This document shows, piece by piece, positions 1-10,024 of a stretch of DNA of 64,000 nt. The DNA lies in assembly GCA_947488605.1 (NCBI GenBank), contig CANKZJ010000001.1, positions 186,001 to 250,000 of the forward strand. Reading direction: 5' to 3'. A model generated the notes under the pieces. The model searched no databases, was not told the DNA's origin, and worked only from the letters and a program-made list of their open reading frames with translations. The stretch is from an uncultured Paracoccaceae bacterium (lineage in GTDB: Bacteria; Pseudomonadota; Alphaproteobacteria; Rhodobacterales; Rhodobacteraceae). The position numbers and the translations under genes are program-made. The first letter of the stretch is position 1; each line of letters starts with the position of its first letter.

Positions 1-472
1 TGCTGATCCGTGCTTGCCCCAAGATAGGCCCATCGTCCAAGGCTGCCGTCACTTCATGCACAGTGCAACCATGCGCGGTGTCACCCGCCTCCAAGGCGCG
101 GGCGTGGGTGTGCAAACCTTTGTATTTAGGCAGCAGCGACGGGTGGATGTTCAACATTCGCCCTTCCCATTTTGCAGTAAATGCAGGTGTCAGAATGCGC
201 ATGAACCCGGCAAGGCAGATGATATCTGGTTCGGCCGTTTCCAGCGCTTTTTGCAACGCCTCCTCAAACCCCGCACGATCTTTGCCAAAAGGTTTGTGAT
301 CAATGGCATGGGTCGGAATGCCGCGCTCACGCGCTTTGGCCAATCCACCGGCGTGCGGGTCATTCGCCAGCACAAGCACCGGACGCGCCGGGTGGTCACC
401 CGTCATGCTGTCGACCAGCGCCACCATATTCGAGCCGCCCCCGGAGATCAGGATCGCAACCCGTTTGGTCAC
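1..472 (-). CDS. purN: Phosphoribosylglycinamide formyltransferase PurN, 3' end cut by the window edge
   Basis: Transfers a formyl group from 10-formyl-THF to GAR in purine synthesis. The N-terminus ([19 protein letters not shown]) has the family glycine-rich loop, followed by a GFMRILT segment and an [16 protein letters not shown] segment, which carry the catalytic Asn and His of this family. About 157 codons are visible and the gene continues beyond base 1. I place the start at a GTG whose bases overlap the purM stop codon (GTGA), a typical translational-coupling junction; an ATG start is not available at this point. It is the second gene of a purM-purN operon. Confidence 0.93.
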   Translation of the reverse strand, partial: MTKRVAILISGGGSNMVALVDSMTGDHPARPVLVLANDPHAGGLAKARERGIPTHAIDHKPFGKDRAGFEEALQKALETAEPDIICLAGFMRILTPAFTAKWEGRMLNIHPSLLPKYKGLHTHARALEAGDTAHGCTVHEVTAALDDGPILGQARIS

Positions 473-1512
473 AAAAGTGCGCCTGTGTAACTGACGCCTT
501 CGCCCGCAGTGACTGTGCCGAGTTGATATACCGTTTCACCGGCTTCAGACAAAAGTTGCGTCAGCGCCTCGGCACGTGCTGCATCTACTGCAAGAACCAT
601 GCCGATCCCGGCGTTGAAGGTTTTCAGCAACTCTGCCTCGGCCATGCCGCCTGTTTGTGCCAACCACCGGAAAACCGGAGGCAATTCCCACGCGCCCAGA
701 TCAACCTGCGCGCCCATCCCTTGCGGTAACACGCGCGGTAGATTTTCGGTCAAACCACCACCCGTGATATGTGCCAGCGCATGTACACCACCAGCCCGCA
801 CAGCACTAAGCGCCTGTTTTACATAAAGACGTGTCGGGGCCAAAAGCGCTTCACCCAAATTGGTATCTGCGAAAGGTGCGTCATCACTCCACGTCAGGCC
901 AGATAGATCAACAACGCGGCGTACCAACGAATACCCGTTTGAGTGCACACCGTCCGACGCGAGCCCCAACAAGACGTCACCTTCTCGCACACCGGCAGGA
1001 AGCTCGGCACCACGTTCCATCGCGCCAACGGCGAAACCTGCCAAATCAAAATCACCCGCATGATACATGCCCGGCATCTCGGCGGTTTCCCCACCGATCA
1101 AGGCGCATCCGGACGCCTCGCAACCTGCGGCAATCCCTTCGATGATGCGGGTCGCTTCATCCAGTTCCAATTTGCCTGTCGCAAAATAATCAAGGAAAAA
1201 CAAAGGTTCTGCGCCCTGACAGACCAAGTCATTCACACACATGGCGACCAGATCAATTCCGATCGTATCCACATTACCGGTATCAATCGCGATCCGCAGC
1301 TTCGTGCCGACCCCGTCCGTGGCCGCAACCAAGATCGGGTCGGTATACCCTGCCCCCTTCAGATCGAATAAAGCACCAAACCCGCCAAGCCCTGCCATCA
1401 CACCGGGCCGCGCCGTGCGTTTGGCCGCCGGTTTGATCCGCTCAACCAAACTGTTGCCCGCATCAATATCCACGCCTGCATCGGCATAAGTGAGGCCATT
1501 CTTATCGGTCAT
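469..1512 (-). CDS. purM: Phosphoribosylformylglycinamidine cyclo-ligase PurM (AIR synthetase)
   Basis: ATP-dependent closure of FGAM to AIR, the step five of purine synthesis, in the cytosol. The 347-residue length is normal. The N-terminal segment with [15 protein letters not shown], the [13 protein letters not shown] loop and the [11 protein letters not shown] segment are family hallmarks. The ATG is preceded by AGGAG at a good distance. It overlaps purN by four bases, so the two are probably co-transcribed and coupled. Confidence 0.97.
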   Translation of the reverse strand: MTDKNGLTYADAGVDIDAGNSLVERIKPAAKRTARPGVMAGLGGFGALFDLKGAGYTDPILVAATDGVGTKLRIAIDTGNVDTIGIDLVAMCVNDLVCQGAEPLFFLDYFATGKLELDEATRIIEGIAAGCEASGCALIGGETAEMPGMYHAGDFDLAGFAVGAMERGAELPAGVREGDVLLGLASDGVHSNGYSLVRRVVDLSGLTWSDDAPFADTNLGEALLAPTRLYVKQALSAVRAGGVHALAHITGGGLTENLPRVLPQGMGAQVDLGAWELPPVFRWLAQTGGMAEAELLKTFNAGIGMVLAVDAARAEALTQLLSEAGETVYQLGTVTAGEGVSYTGALL

Positions 1513-1596
1513 GGGGCAGCTCCTGTCGCGTTTTGCGTTCGTTACCGTATCGTCTCAATAAAGGGAACAGGAATTGCCACCACGTTCATTCGTGTC

Positions 1597-1624
1597 TTGA
1601 CGCAAACGCCCTGTCTGGTACTCC
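1597..1624 (+). promoter_or_regulatory. Candidate sigma-70-type promoter of the CAU tRNA
   Basis: TTGACG at 1597-1602, a 16-base spacer and TACTCC at 1619-1624, ending 12 bases before the tRNA 5' end. The -35 box is good and the -10 box is weak. Position is the main support. Confidence 0.4.
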
Positions 1625-1636
1625 AAATTCTTAAGT

Positions 1637-1713
1637 GGGCCTGTAGCTCAACTGGTTAGAGCAGAGCGCTCATAACGCTTTGGTTGCGGGTTCAAGTCCT
1701 GCCGGGCCTACCA
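1637..1713 (+). tRNA. tRNA with CAU anticodon, probably tRNA-Ile2 (lysidine type)
   Basis: A complete 77-base cloverleaf with encoded CCA. The acceptor arm pairs GGGCCTG with CGGGCCT (two G-U wobbles), the anticodon loop is CTCATAA, and the T arm is GCGGG-TTCAAGT-CCTGC. The anticodon alone fits elongator Met, initiator Met or Ile2. An initiator is unlikely because the anticodon stem lacks the three G-C pairs. The segment TCATAAcGCTTTGGTtGCgGG resembles the Ile2 pattern of E. coli ileX, so I favour Ile (AUA decoding after TilS modification). This identity is inference. Confidence 0.9.
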
Positions 1714-1820
1714 CTTACCGCCGCATTGTGCTGTTTATGTATACAAATGCATACACGCCTTTTCGTGTCGATGAAGATACGCTATGCAATGCGCAACATC
1801 CCTTAGCCACGGAGACAGAT

Positions 1821-3029
1821 ATGTCCAAGATCAAGGTAGAAAACCCCATCGTCGAACTCGACGGTGATGAAATGACGCGCATCATGTGGCATTTCATCAA
1901 AGATAAACTGATCCTGCCTTATCTGGATATTGACCTGCTCTACTACGACCTCGCAATGGAGGTCCGTGACGAAACCAACGACCAAATCACGATTGATGCG
2001 GCAGAAAAGATCAAGGAAATCGGCGTCGGCGTGAAATGTGCGACAATCACACCTGATGAGCAGCGTGTCGAAGAATTCGGGCTTAAAGAGATGTGGCGCT
2101 CACCCAATGGCACAATCCGCAACATCCTGGGCGGCGTAGTATTTCGGGCACCGATTATTTGTAAGAACGTGCCCCGGCTTGTCCCTGGCTGGACCCATCC
2201 GATTGTCATCGGGCGTCATGCATTCGGCGATCAATACAAGGCGACTGATTTCCTGATGCCCGGCCCCGGCAAGCTGACGATGAAATTCGTGGGCGAAGAT
2301 GGTGCCGTTATTGAAAAAGAGGTCTATGACAGCCCCGGTGCCGGTGTCGCGATGGGCATGTATAACCTTGATGCATCCATTATTGATTTTGCCCGCGCAT
2401 CGTTCAACTACGGCCTCAACCTTGGCTGGCCTGTGTATCTATCGACTAAAAACACGATCCTGAAAGCCTATGACGGACGCTTCAAGGATCTGTTCCAACA
2501 GGTATTTGAAGAAGAATTCAAAGACCAGTTCGACGAAGCAGGCCTCGAATATCAACACCGCTTAATCGACGATATGGTCGCCTCGGCAATGAAATGGTCC
2601 GGTAAATTCGTCTGGGCCTGCAAAAACTACGACGGTGATGTGCAGTCTGACACAGTCGCCCAAGGGTTCGGCTCGCTCGGTCTGATGACGTCGCAGTTGA
2701 TGACGCCAGATGGCAAGATTGTTGAGGCAGAAGCTGCGCATGGCACCGTGACACGCCACTACCGTCAACATCAGGAGGGGCAAGCGACCTCCACCAACTC
2801 CATCGCATCGATTTTTGCGTGGACTGGCGGCCTAAAGCATCGCGCGAAACTCGATGACAACGCGGAATTGATGAAATTCGCCAACACGCTGGAAAAAGTG
2901 ATCGTGGATACGGTTGAGAGCGGCTCTATGACCAAGGACCTCGCACTGTTGGTTGGTCCTGATCAAGGGTGGCTGACGACAATCGGGTTCCTTGAAAAGA
3001 TCGACGAGAATTTGAACGCAGCCATGTAG
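1821..3029 (+). CDS. icd: NADP-dependent isocitrate dehydrogenase (homodimeric, eukaryote-like type)
   Basis: Oxidative decarboxylation of isocitrate to 2-oxoglutarate in the TCA cycle. The 402-residue protein begins [20 protein letters not shown] and contains [17 protein letters not shown] (isocitrate phosphate-binding arginines) and the [16 protein letters not shown] segment, all typical of the roughly 400-residue type-II IDH subgroup common in alphaproteobacteria and mitochondria. The open frame extends upstream to 1680, but that would run through the tRNA and the extra residues do not belong to the family. The first ATG with family N-terminus is at 1821, after GGAGACAG. It stands alone, followed by a strong terminator. 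Confidence 0.96.
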   Translation: MSKIKVENPIVELDGDEMTRIMWHFIKDKLILPYLDIDLLYYDLAMEVRDETNDQITIDAAEKIKEIGVGVKCATITPDEQRVEEFGLKEMWRSPNGTIRNILGGVVFRAPIICKNVPRLVPGWTHPIVIGRHAFGDQYKATDFLMPGPGKLTMKFVGEDGAVIEKEVYDSPGAGVAMGMYNLDASIIDFARASFNYGLNLGWPVYLSTKNTILKAYDGRFKDLFQQVFEEEFKDQFDEAGLEYQHRLIDDMVASAMKWSGKFVWACKNYDGDVQSDTVAQGFGSLGLMTSQLMTPDGKIVEAEAAHGTVTRHYRQHQEGQATSTNSIASIFAWTGGLKHRAKLDDNAELMKFANTLEKVIVDTVESGSMTKDLALLVGPDQGWLTTIGFLEKIDENLNAAM

Positions 3030-3035
3030 GCAAAG

Positions 3036-3065
3036 AAAAAGGGGCAGCGTTGGCTGCCCCTTTTT
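3036..3065. terminator. Rho-independent terminator, usable from both sides
   Basis: AAAAA-GGGGCAGC-gttg-GCTGCCCC-TTTTT: a perfect 8-bp stem with a 4-base loop, flanked by an A tract on one side and a T tract on the other. It lies 6 bases after the icd stop and downstream of the convergent lipoprotein gene, so it can end both transcripts. Confidence 0.93.
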
Positions 3066-3128
3066 GTATTGAAACTTGAACGGTACTATTGTTTGCAGTC
3101 CGCTTGGCGACGACGATCTAGCTTCGCC

Positions 3129-4151
3129 TTAGAAATCTTCACCGACGGTGGCAATAAAGCCACCTGCGCCGACGAAGCGAACACTGCCACCTTCATTTTC
3201 TTGCGAAAAATCAATTCCCGCGGTGCCGGCGATTTCTTCGCCATTTGGACCGAAGAATGCGCCGCCAATCTGTGTAGCTGAGGTACAGTTGATACCACCA
3301 CATTCCAGAACGGTGTTGGCATCTGTGACAAAGCCGTTACCAAGAATGTCGGCCTCTGTTAATTCAAGTTCAGCAAAGACGTTTTCTTCGATAAGATCAC
3401 CTTCGATACCCTCTGTTCCGAAGAAAAGTGACCCGCCGATATTGCCGTCTCCAAAGGCGGCGTTCAATATTGTTCCGCCCGAAATTCCTACCTCATTCGC
3501 AATGACTCCACCCTCGCCCTCGAGATCGAGAAGCGTGCCGTAGCCACTAAATTCGCCAGAATATGTCGTGGTTCCCATTTCTGTCGGCATGTTGTTTGGG
3601 TTTGTCTGTAGACCAACAACAAAGGAGCCTTCTGTGTTCAACCCCGCACTTGGTGACATCCCGTCTTCGTCATCATAGTAGGCGTAGCTGTAAGGGCTGA
3701 TGACCGCAGACCAGTCGCCTCCTTGGTTAACGAAGATGAAGATATCTGTGCCATCGTCCAATTGCCCTTCACCCTCAACAAATACAACAGTTTCACCATT
3801 GAAAGTCAGTGTTCCAGAAAGCCCTTCTTCATCTTGGAATGTCGTGATTGTTGCAAATTCTTCTGTAACTTGCAGTACAGTTTCGCCTGTCTGATTGTCA
3901 GAAATGAAGCGAACCAGGCGAACAGTCGCACCTGGTAGTCCTCCTTCCGGATCGATCTCGGCACCTTCAATTGCAAAGGGCAGCCCGTTTGCAGATTCGG
4001 TGGTGCTTGTTGTGCCAATGTTAAGGGCATCAGCCCCTGTGATGATACGGCTCACGTCGCCAGCCGCATCAGTTGAGCTCGATGACCCGCCACATGCAGC
4101 AAGTGCAAGGAGAATGGCTGTTGAGGCCGCAAATTTGGTGTTTAGTTTCAT
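3129..4151 (-). CDS. Surface lipoprotein with TbpB-type beta-barrel C-terminus
   Basis: A 340-residue protein. It opens with a lipoprotein signal ending LALAAC-GGSSSS, so Cys20 is the predicted lipidated residue after SPase II cleavage. The body is acidic and rich in Gly, Thr and aromatic beta-strand patterns. The C-terminal segment GGAFFGPNGEEIAGTAGI matches the conserved end of the transferrin-binding-protein-B beta-barrel domain family (FGPxGxExGG). Members of that family bind host iron proteins in pathogens. In marine bacteria a ligand is unknown and none should be assumed. No TonB receptor or Slam translocator gene is nearby. Codon usage is by eye more A/T-rich than in typA or icd. Start is supported by GGAGT before the ATG. 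Confidence 0.8.
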   Translation of the reverse strand: MKLNTKFAASTAILLALAACGGSSSSTDAAGDVSRIITGADALNIGTTSTTESANGLPFAIEGAEIDPEGGLPGATVRLVRFISDNQTGETVLQVTEEFATITTFQDEEGLSGTLTFNGETVVFVEGEGQLDDGTDIFIFVNQGGDWSAVISPYSYAYYDDEDGMSPSAGLNTEGSFVVGLQTNPNNMPTEMGTTTYSGEFSGYGTLLDLEGEGGVIANEVGISGGTILNAAFGDGNIGGSLFFGTEGIEGDLIEENVFAELELTEADILGNGFVTDANTVLECGGINCTSATQIGGAFFGPNGEEIAGTAGIDFSQENEGGSVRFVGAGGFIATVGEDF

Positions 4152-4555
4152 GGTGACTCCACTAGTATTAACGCTTCGTTAAGCTTTGGTAGCTATGCGG
4201 CGATTGCGGCGAAAAAGTGCAAAACAGTCAGGATTGCAAAATGGTCAGAGTGTCGCCATTCATCCAACACAAGGCCGCCGCACGCCCGCCTTAGTTGCTA
4301 TGTGGAACTAACTAATCACCGCCAGAACCAGCGATTGTTTACGCTGCGTAAACCGACGATGTCTGGCCATCATCGAATCGCGGCGTGCGGACAGTCGGCA
4401 CCTCAAATGCATCCGTACATTGGCATCTCTATCTAAGCGCATGTTTGGACACACATGGTCCAAGGCATCACCATTCCGGATGAGCTTTGATTTAAGGGTA
4501 GCAATCTTTGCCGTTGCGCGTTATCCGCGCGGCAACTCCAGACAAAGGCAGACCT
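4152..4555. other. Divergent intergenic region between the lipoprotein gene and typA
   Basis: About 400 bases without a convincing gene. It holds the promoters of two divergent genes, TAACG-ctt-CGTTA at 4169-4181, a perfect palindrome at 4337-4353 (listed separately), and a weak hairpin TTGCCG...CGGCAA at 4508-4535 in the presumed typA leader. An open frame runs from 4508 into typA, but the conserved GTPase N-terminus starts at 4556. Confidence 0.6.
4337..4353. repeat. Perfect palindrome, possible operator
   Basis: GTTTACGC-T-GCGTAAAC: 8-bp arms around one central base, in the divergent lipoprotein/typA region. The size and near-zero spacer suit a dimeric transcription factor rather than a hairpin. 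The regulator is unknown. Confidence 0.55.
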
Positions 4556-6373
4556 ATGGATATCCGCAATATCGCGATCATCGCGCACGTTGACCACGGC
4601 AAGACGACACTTGTCGACGAACTCCTCAAGCAATCCGGTATTTACCGCGAGAACGAGGCGACCCAGGAACGTGCGATGGACAGCAATGACATCGAACGCG
4701 AGCGTGGCATCACGATCCTTGCCAAATGTACGTCCGTTGAATGGAAAGGCATCCGCATCAATATCGTCGACACCCCAGGTCACGCCGACTTTGGCGGCGA
4801 GGTCGAGCGGATCTTGTCCATGGTTGATGGTGTTGTTTTGCTGGTGGATGCCGCCGAAGGCCCGATGCCGCAAACCAAATTCGTAACCTCTAAGGCGCTG
4901 GCACTTGGCCTGCGTCCTATCGTTGTCGTAAATAAAGTCGACAAAGCCGATGGCGAACCTGACCGCGCTGTTGATGATGTGTTTGACCTTTTTGCGGCAC
5001 TCGAAGCCAATGACGATCAACTTGATTTCCCGACAATGTTCGCCTCTGGCCGCGCCGGTTGGTGTGATCAGGAACTTGACGGCCCGCGTGAGAACTTGGA
5101 CGCGCTTTTCGACCAAATCATTGAACACGTCCCTGCCCCGGCCCAGGTCGCGCACAAAGACGAACCATTCCGCATGTTGGCGACAACGCTGTCCGCTGAC
5201 CCGTTTATCGGGCGCATTCTGACTGGTCGCGTTGAATCAGGTACTTTGAAGGCGGGTGAAACCGTCAAGGCGCTATCGCGCGACGGCACAAAGATCGAAC
5301 AGTTCCGCGTGTCCAAAGTGCTGGCATTCCGTGGCCTGTCACAAACGGCGATCGACGCAGCCGAAGCCGGCGACATCGTCACACTTGCCGGTATGACCAA
5401 AGCGACCGTCGCTGATACGATCTGTGATCTATCCGTTGACGAAGCCATCCCTGCGCAACCGATTGATCCACCAACCATCACAGTGACCTTTGGCATCAAC
5501 GACAGCCCGCTGGCTGGCAAGGACGGCAAGAAAGTCCAATCGCGCGTGATCCGTGACCGCTTGATGAAAGAATCCGAAGTCAACGTGGCAATCAAGATCG
5601 CAGACACACCCGGCGGCGATGCGTTCGAGGTCTCGGGCCGCGGCGAATTACAAATGGGTGTTTTGATCGAAAACATGCGCCGCGAGGGATTTGAGCTTTC
5701 AATCTCGCGCCCACAGGTGATTTTCACCGAAGTGGACGGCGTACGTCATGAACCCGTCGAGGAAGTCACCATCGACGTGGATGACGAATACACAGGCTCG
5801 GTTGTTGAAAAACTGACCGGCCCACGCAAAGGCGAGTTGACTGAGATGAAACCTGCCGGTGCGGGCAAAACCCGCATCATCGCGCATGTCCCGTCTCGCG
5901 GCTTGATCGGCTACCACGGTGAATTCCTGACCGACACACGCGGGTCTGGCGTGTTGAACCGTCTGTTCCACGGCACCACACCTTACAAAGGTAAAATCGA
6001 AGGCCGCCGTCAGGGTGTTCTGATCTCTATGGAAAACGGATCATCCGTTGCCTTTGCCCTGTGGAACCTTGAAGATCGCGGTAAGATGTTTATCGGCGCG
6101 CAAGAAGCGATTTACCAAGGGATGATCATCGGCGAGCACAGCCGTGAAAACGACCTTGAGGTGAACCCATTGAAAGGTAAGAAACTGACCAACGTCCGCG
6201 CATCAGGCACGGATGAGGCGGTGCGTCTGACGACACCTGTGATCATGTCTTTGGAGCAGGCAATTGCCTATATCGACGATGACGAGCTGGTTGAAGTCAC
6301 GCCAAACGCTATTCGTCTGCGCAAGCGGTATCTTGATCCGCACGAGCGTAAACGCCACGCGCGTTCAGCCTAA
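4556..6373 (+). CDS. typA: Ribosome-associated GTPase TypA/BipA
   Basis: Translational GTPase of the EF-G class that acts on the ribosome, in 50S assembly and stress adaptation. At 605 residues it has the normal length. All G motifs are visible: [10 protein letters not shown] (P-loop, near residue 10), the switch [24 protein letters not shown] (G3) and NKVDKA (G4). The C-terminal TypA-specific domain includes ETxx-type [17 protein letters not shown]. The ATG at 4556 follows AAAGGCAG and starts the conserved [15 protein letters not shown]. Confidence 0.97.
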   Translation: MDIRNIAIIAHVDHGKTTLVDELLKQSGIYRENEATQERAMDSNDIERERGITILAKCTSVEWKGIRINIVDTPGHADFGGEVERILSMVDGVVLLVDAAEGPMPQTKFVTSKALALGLRPIVVVNKVDKADGEPDRAVDDVFDLFAALEANDDQLDFPTMFASGRAGWCDQELDGPRENLDALFDQIIEHVPAPAQVAHKDEPFRMLATTLSADPFIGRILTGRVESGTLKAGETVKALSRDGTKIEQFRVSKVLAFRGLSQTAIDAAEAGDIVTLAGMTKATVADTICDLSVDEAIPAQPIDPPTITVTFGINDSPLAGKDGKKVQSRVIRDRLMKESEVNVAIKIADTPGGDAFEVSGRGELQMGVLIENMRREGFELSISRPQVIFTEVDGVRHEPVEEVTIDVDDEYTGSVVEKLTGPRKGELTEMKPAGAGKTRIIAHVPSRGLIGYHGEFLTDTRGSGVLNRLFHGTTPYKGKIEGRRQGVLISMENGSSVAFALWNLEDRGKMFIGAQEAIYQGMIIGEHSRENDLEVNPLKGKKLTNVRASGTDEAVRLTTPVIMSLEQAIAYIDDDELVEVTPNAIRLRKRYLDPHERKRHARSA

Positions 6374-6375
6374 AG

Positions 6376-6852
6376 TCAAACGACCCCTGGGGTGACCATG
6401 TCACCAACGCTGACATCTCCGGGGGTCACCACACTCGCATACCATCCCCCATGTCCACGCATCGCATTGTACCCACCCGGTCCTAGCGTTTTTTCCATGC
6501 GCGAACACGGCGGGCATGGGCCCTGGATTTCAAGCATAGCCTCACCGACACGCAAAAGACCTTTGCGCAAGGCGAGCAAGTTGAAACCGGATATGACAAG
6601 ATTGCGGCGCAAGTCTTCTGGCATCACTGACGGGTGTCCGGTGAGAGATGCAATAACGGGCAAATGCTCGGCTTGGATAAGGGTAACGGCGCGTTTGCCG
6701 GCACGCCCATGATCACCGACAAAGCCACTTTCGATCAGGCGCGCCGTTTTAACAACATCGACGGCAGCATATCGCTCTGATCTCAGACCGATCCAGTCAA
6801 CACGCCCTTGCCGCGCATGTCGCGACATCATTTCGCCAAGTTGCCCTTTCAA
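6376..6852 (-). CDS. MOSC-domain protein
   Basis: A 158-residue stand-alone MOSC (molybdenum cofactor sulfurase C-terminal) domain. The signature is GPCPPCSRMEKTLGPGGYNA, with the conserved Cys of the family, then MRGHGGWYASVVTPGDVSVGD. MOSC proteins carry sulfur or detoxify N-hydroxylated bases with a molybdenum cofactor; the substrate here is unknown. The start is a TTG overlapping the stop of the preceding DUF1330 gene (TTGA), which suggests coupling. An ATG at 6831 is an alternative. Third gene of the alaS operon. Confidence 0.82.
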   Translation of the reverse strand: MKGQLGEMMSRHARQGRVDWIGLRSERYAAVDVVKTARLIESGFVGDHGRAGKRAVTLIQAEHLPVIASLTGHPSVMPEDLRRNLVISGFNLLALRKGLLRVGEAMLEIQGPCPPCSRMEKTLGPGGYNAMRGHGGWYASVVTPGDVSVGDMVTPGVV

Positions 6853-7136
6853 GCGATCTCTTCAACGATGCTCAACTCACGTTGCGCGGCACCTTGTGCA
6901 AAGCCAAGCGCCTCTTGGTAAGCATCGGAATAGTAACAGTCATGTGCCGCCTGAAGACTTGGAAAGCGTGCGACGACATTGCGCGGGCGATCAGGTCCTT
7001 CAAGCTGTTCGTAGGCACCACCACGCGCCAGAAAGACGCCGCCGTGATCTGCAATCGCACCTGTCGCGCGCTTGGCGTATTCGCCGTAAGCGGCTTCATC
7101 AGTGACCATTACATGTGCAATCCAAAGTGCGCTCAT
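6849..7136 (-). CDS. DUF1330 family protein
   Basis: A 95-residue single-domain protein of the ferredoxin-like alpha/beta-barrel kind (DUF1330). It has the usual pattern: an N-terminal strand [20 protein letters not shown], a central [25 protein letters not shown] segment, and a [10 protein letters not shown] helix. No enzyme activity is established for the family. It overlaps alaS by four bases (ATGA) and the MOSC gene by four, so the three are translated from one message. Confidence 0.85.
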   Translation of the reverse strand: MSALWIAHVMVTDEAAYGEYAKRATGAIADHGGVFLARGGAYEQLEGPDRPRNVVARFPSLQAAHDCYYSDAYQEALGFAQGAAQRELSIVEEIA

Positions 7137-9790
7137 TTCAAACCCTCCAAGACCGTTTTCGCCGCAGCAATCGCGGCATCTGCATTTTCCGCCGACGCAC
7201 CGCCGCCCTGCGCCATATCAGGACGGCCACCACCACCCTTGCCACCCAGTTCAGGCGTCACAGCACGCAAGATATCAACCGCTGATACGCGGTCGGTCAA
7301 ATCGGACGTCACACCAACGGCCACCGCAGCTTTGCCGCCTGTATCTGCGATAAGCAACACCGCGCCGCTGTCCATCGCGGCTTTCATCTCGTCTACCAGC
7401 GAAGGTAGGTCCTTACCCGTAACACCCGTCAAGACCTGCGCTTGAAACGCGACGCCATTGATTACTTCCGATGGGTTTGCCGCCTTCGCGCCGCCTCCCA
7501 TCGCCAGTTCACGGCGGAGCTGTGCCACCTCGTTGGACAATGCTTTGCGCTCGTCCATCAAGGCTTTCACTCTATCAGCCACTTCGGCAGCAGGCGCCTT
7601 CAATGCCGCCGCAACTTGGCCCAGACGGGCATCTTGTCCGCGCAAGTAGTCCAACGCAGCCTGCCCCGTCAGTGCCTCAATCCGGCGCACCCCTGCGCTA
7701 GAGGCGCTGTCGCCTAGCGTCACAAATGCACCTATCTCACCCAATTGGTTCACATGCGTGCCACCGCAAAGTTCAAGCGAATAAGTATTGCCATCAGTAC
7801 CCTTACCAGAGCCATCCTGACGGCCCATCGACACGACGCGCACCTCATCACCGTATTTTTCGCCAAAGAGCGCCTGTGCGCCCAAGGCGCGCGCATCATC
7901 GGGTGTCATAATGCGGGTTTCCACGGTGCTGTTCTGGCGAATGATTGCGTTCACATCACGCTCAATTCGGACGAGTTCCTCGGTTGATAGCGCTTTTGTG
8001 TGGCTAAAGTCGAAACGCAATCGGTCCGGCGCATTCAATGACCCGCGCTGTGCAATATGATCACCCAAAACCTCGCGCAACGCCTCGTTTAGCAGGTGCG
8101 TGGCAGAATGGTTTGCCTGAATGCTGGCCCGGCGAGACGGATCAACGGCCAGTTCCGCGCCCTGCCCTTTGCGCAGACTGCCTTCGACTACCTTTGCGAA
8201 ATGAACATAAAGACCGGCGACCTTTTTTGTATCTGAAATCTCGGCTTTGCCAGTCTCGGTCACCAACATTCCTGCATCGCCAACTTGACCGCCTGCCTCA
8301 GCGTAAAACGGTGTCTGGTTCAGCACGACCTGCACAACGCCAGTCGCGTCATCTGCCGTTTCACCGTCTACAACCAACGCTGCAATCTCGCCTTCGGCGG
8401 ACATCGTATCGTAGCCCAAGAAATCTGTTGCACCACTTTGATCGGCAATATCGAACCAAACGGCACTATCTTCCGCCTCACCCATGCCAGACCACGCCGC
8501 ACGCGCCTTGGCCTTTTGCGCGGCCATTGCAGCATCAAATCCGTCTGTGTCGACCTCACGGCCCTTTTCACGCAGTGCATCCTGCGTCAGGTCAAGCGGG
8601 AACCCGTAGGTATCATAAAGCTTGAAAGCAGCCGCACCGGGCAATGCAGCATCTGCGGGCAACCCTGCAAGTTCATCATCAAGAAGCTTTAGGCCGCGGT
8701 CCAAAGTTTGCTTGAAACGCACCTCTTCGTTCAACAACGTCTCTTCAATCAAACGCTGACCCAGACCGAGTTCCGGATAAGCGGCACCCATCTGTTGTAC
8801 CAAGGCAGGCACCAGACGGTGCATCACAGGGTCTTTGCCACCCAACTGATGCGCGTGACGCATGGCCCGACGCATGATCCGGCGCAGCACATAACCGCGA
8901 CCTTCATTCGACGGCAATACACCTTCGGCAATCAGGAAAGACGTTGATCGCAAATGGTCTGCGATCACACGGTGGTGTGTATTGCCGGGACCATCAGGAT
9001 CGCTTGAAGTGGCATCAGCCGATGCCTCTATCAAGGCGCGCATGACGTCCGTGTCGTAGTTGTCATGCTTGCCTTGCAGCAAGGCGCCAATCCGCTCCAG
9101 CCCCATACCGGTATCAATTGACTGCATCTCAAGCGGCTTCATTGTACCGTCAGCAAACTGTTCGTTTTGCATGAAAACAACGTTCCAGATCTCGATGAAA
9201 CGGTCGCCATCTTCCTCGGGTGAACCCGGAGGGCCACCCCAGATATCTTCGCCATGATCATAGAAAATCTCGGTGCATGGACCGCACGGGCCAGTTGGAC
9301 CCATCCGCCAAAAGTTATCATCGGTCGGGATGCGGACAATCTTATCATCGCTTAGCCCGGCTACCTTTTTCCAAATCGCAGCGGCTTCGTCGTCTGTGTG
9401 ATAGACCGTCACTAACAAACGGTCCTTGTCGATCCCGAATTCCTTGGTCAGCAGCTCCCAAGTGTAATGGATCGCATCTTCTTTAAAATAGTCACCAAAA
9501 CTGAAATTACCGAGCATTTCAAAGAATGTGTGGTGGCGTGCGGTGTAGCCCACATTATCCAAATCATTGTGCTTACCGCCGGCGCGCACGCATTTTTGGC
9601 TTGTTGTCGCGCGTGAGTAATCACGCTTCTCGACCCCGGTAAACAGGTTCTTGAATTGCACCATGCCAGAGTTGGCAAACATCAATGTCGGGTCGTTGCG
9701 CGGCACCAAGGGGCTTGAAGGCACAACCTCGTGGCCCTGTTTGCCAAAGTAATTCAGAAAGGTGGAACGGATGTCAGCAAGGCTGGTCAT
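7133..9790 (-). CDS. alaS: Alanine--tRNA ligase
   Basis: Charges tRNA-Ala in the cytosol. At 885 residues it is full length. The N-terminus [36 protein letters not shown] is the class II catalytic core start; the editing domain shows [12 protein letters not shown] and [14 protein letters not shown], which supply the zinc-binding His and Cys residues. The C-terminal end [16 protein letters not shown] is the family glycine-rich C-Ala motif. First gene of alaS-DUF1330-MOSC. Confidence 0.98.
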   Translation of the reverse strand: MTSLADIRSTFLNYFGKQGHEVVPSSPLVPRNDPTLMFANSGMVQFKNLFTGVEKRDYSRATTSQKCVRAGGKHNDLDNVGYTARHHTFFEMLGNFSFGDYFKEDAIHYTWELLTKEFGIDKDRLLVTVYHTDDEAAAIWKKVAGLSDDKIVRIPTDDNFWRMGPTGPCGPCTEIFYDHGEDIWGGPPGSPEEDGDRFIEIWNVVFMQNEQFADGTMKPLEMQSIDTGMGLERIGALLQGKHDNYDTDVMRALIEASADATSSDPDGPGNTHHRVIADHLRSTSFLIAEGVLPSNEGRGYVLRRIMRRAMRHAHQLGGKDPVMHRLVPALVQQMGAAYPELGLGQRLIEETLLNEEVRFKQTLDRGLKLLDDELAGLPADAALPGAAAFKLYDTYGFPLDLTQDALREKGREVDTDGFDAAMAAQKAKARAAWSGMGEAEDSAVWFDIADQSGATDFLGYDTMSAEGEIAALVVDGETADDATGVVQVVLNQTPFYAEAGGQVGDAGMLVTETGKAEISDTKKVAGLYVHFAKVVEGSLRKGQGAELAVDPSRRASIQANHSATHLLNEALREVLGDHIAQRGSLNAPDRLRFDFSHTKALSTEELVRIERDVNAIIRQNSTVETRIMTPDDARALGAQALFGEKYGDEVRVVSMGRQDGSGKGTDGNTYSLELCGGTHVNQLGEIGAFVTLGDSASSAGVRRIEALTGQAALDYLRGQDARLGQVAAALKAPAAEVADRVKALMDERKALSNEVAQLRRELAMGGGAKAANPSEVINGVAFQAQVLTGVTGKDLPSLVDEMKAAMDSGAVLLIADTGGKAAVAVGVTSDLTDRVSAVDILRAVTPELGGKGGGGRPDMAQGGGASAENADAAIAAAKTVLEGLK

Positions 9791-9932
9791 GGCGGGCTTT
9801 CGACAAGGTGATCTACATTAGACCGCAGAAATAGCCCTGTGCCTGCAAGCTGTCCACCGACAAACGAGCGTTGGGTGTCTTTGTCAGATCAAACCTTCAA
9901 TAAGCCTGCATCCGCCTAATCGACCGTAAACG

Positions 9933-9964
9933 AAAAAAGGTGCTACCTAAGCAGCACCCTTTCC
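9933..9964 (-). terminator. Rho-independent terminator of recA
   Basis: On the minus strand GGTGCT-gcttaggt-AGCACC is followed by six T residues. It lies about 60 bases past the recA stop codon and before the alaS promoter region. Confidence 0.85.
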
Positions 9965-10024
9965 CAGTGTATTCTCTACCATTTTGTGATGATGACAGCA
10001 TTTCTGCAGCCATCCTCAGCGATG

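Noticed and set aside
14..490. 158-residue open frame on the plus strand over purN
   Set aside because: It is the antisense shadow of purN, which has the family motifs on the minus strand.
1680..1820. 47-residue N-terminal extension of icd
   Set aside because: It would begin inside the tRNA gene and has no family resemblance; the conserved start is at 1821 with its own upstream purine stretch.
3129..4151. Genuine transferrin receptor lipoprotein
   Set aside because: No TbpA-type TonB receptor or Slam is near, and this appears to be a marine bacterium; only the fold family is supported.
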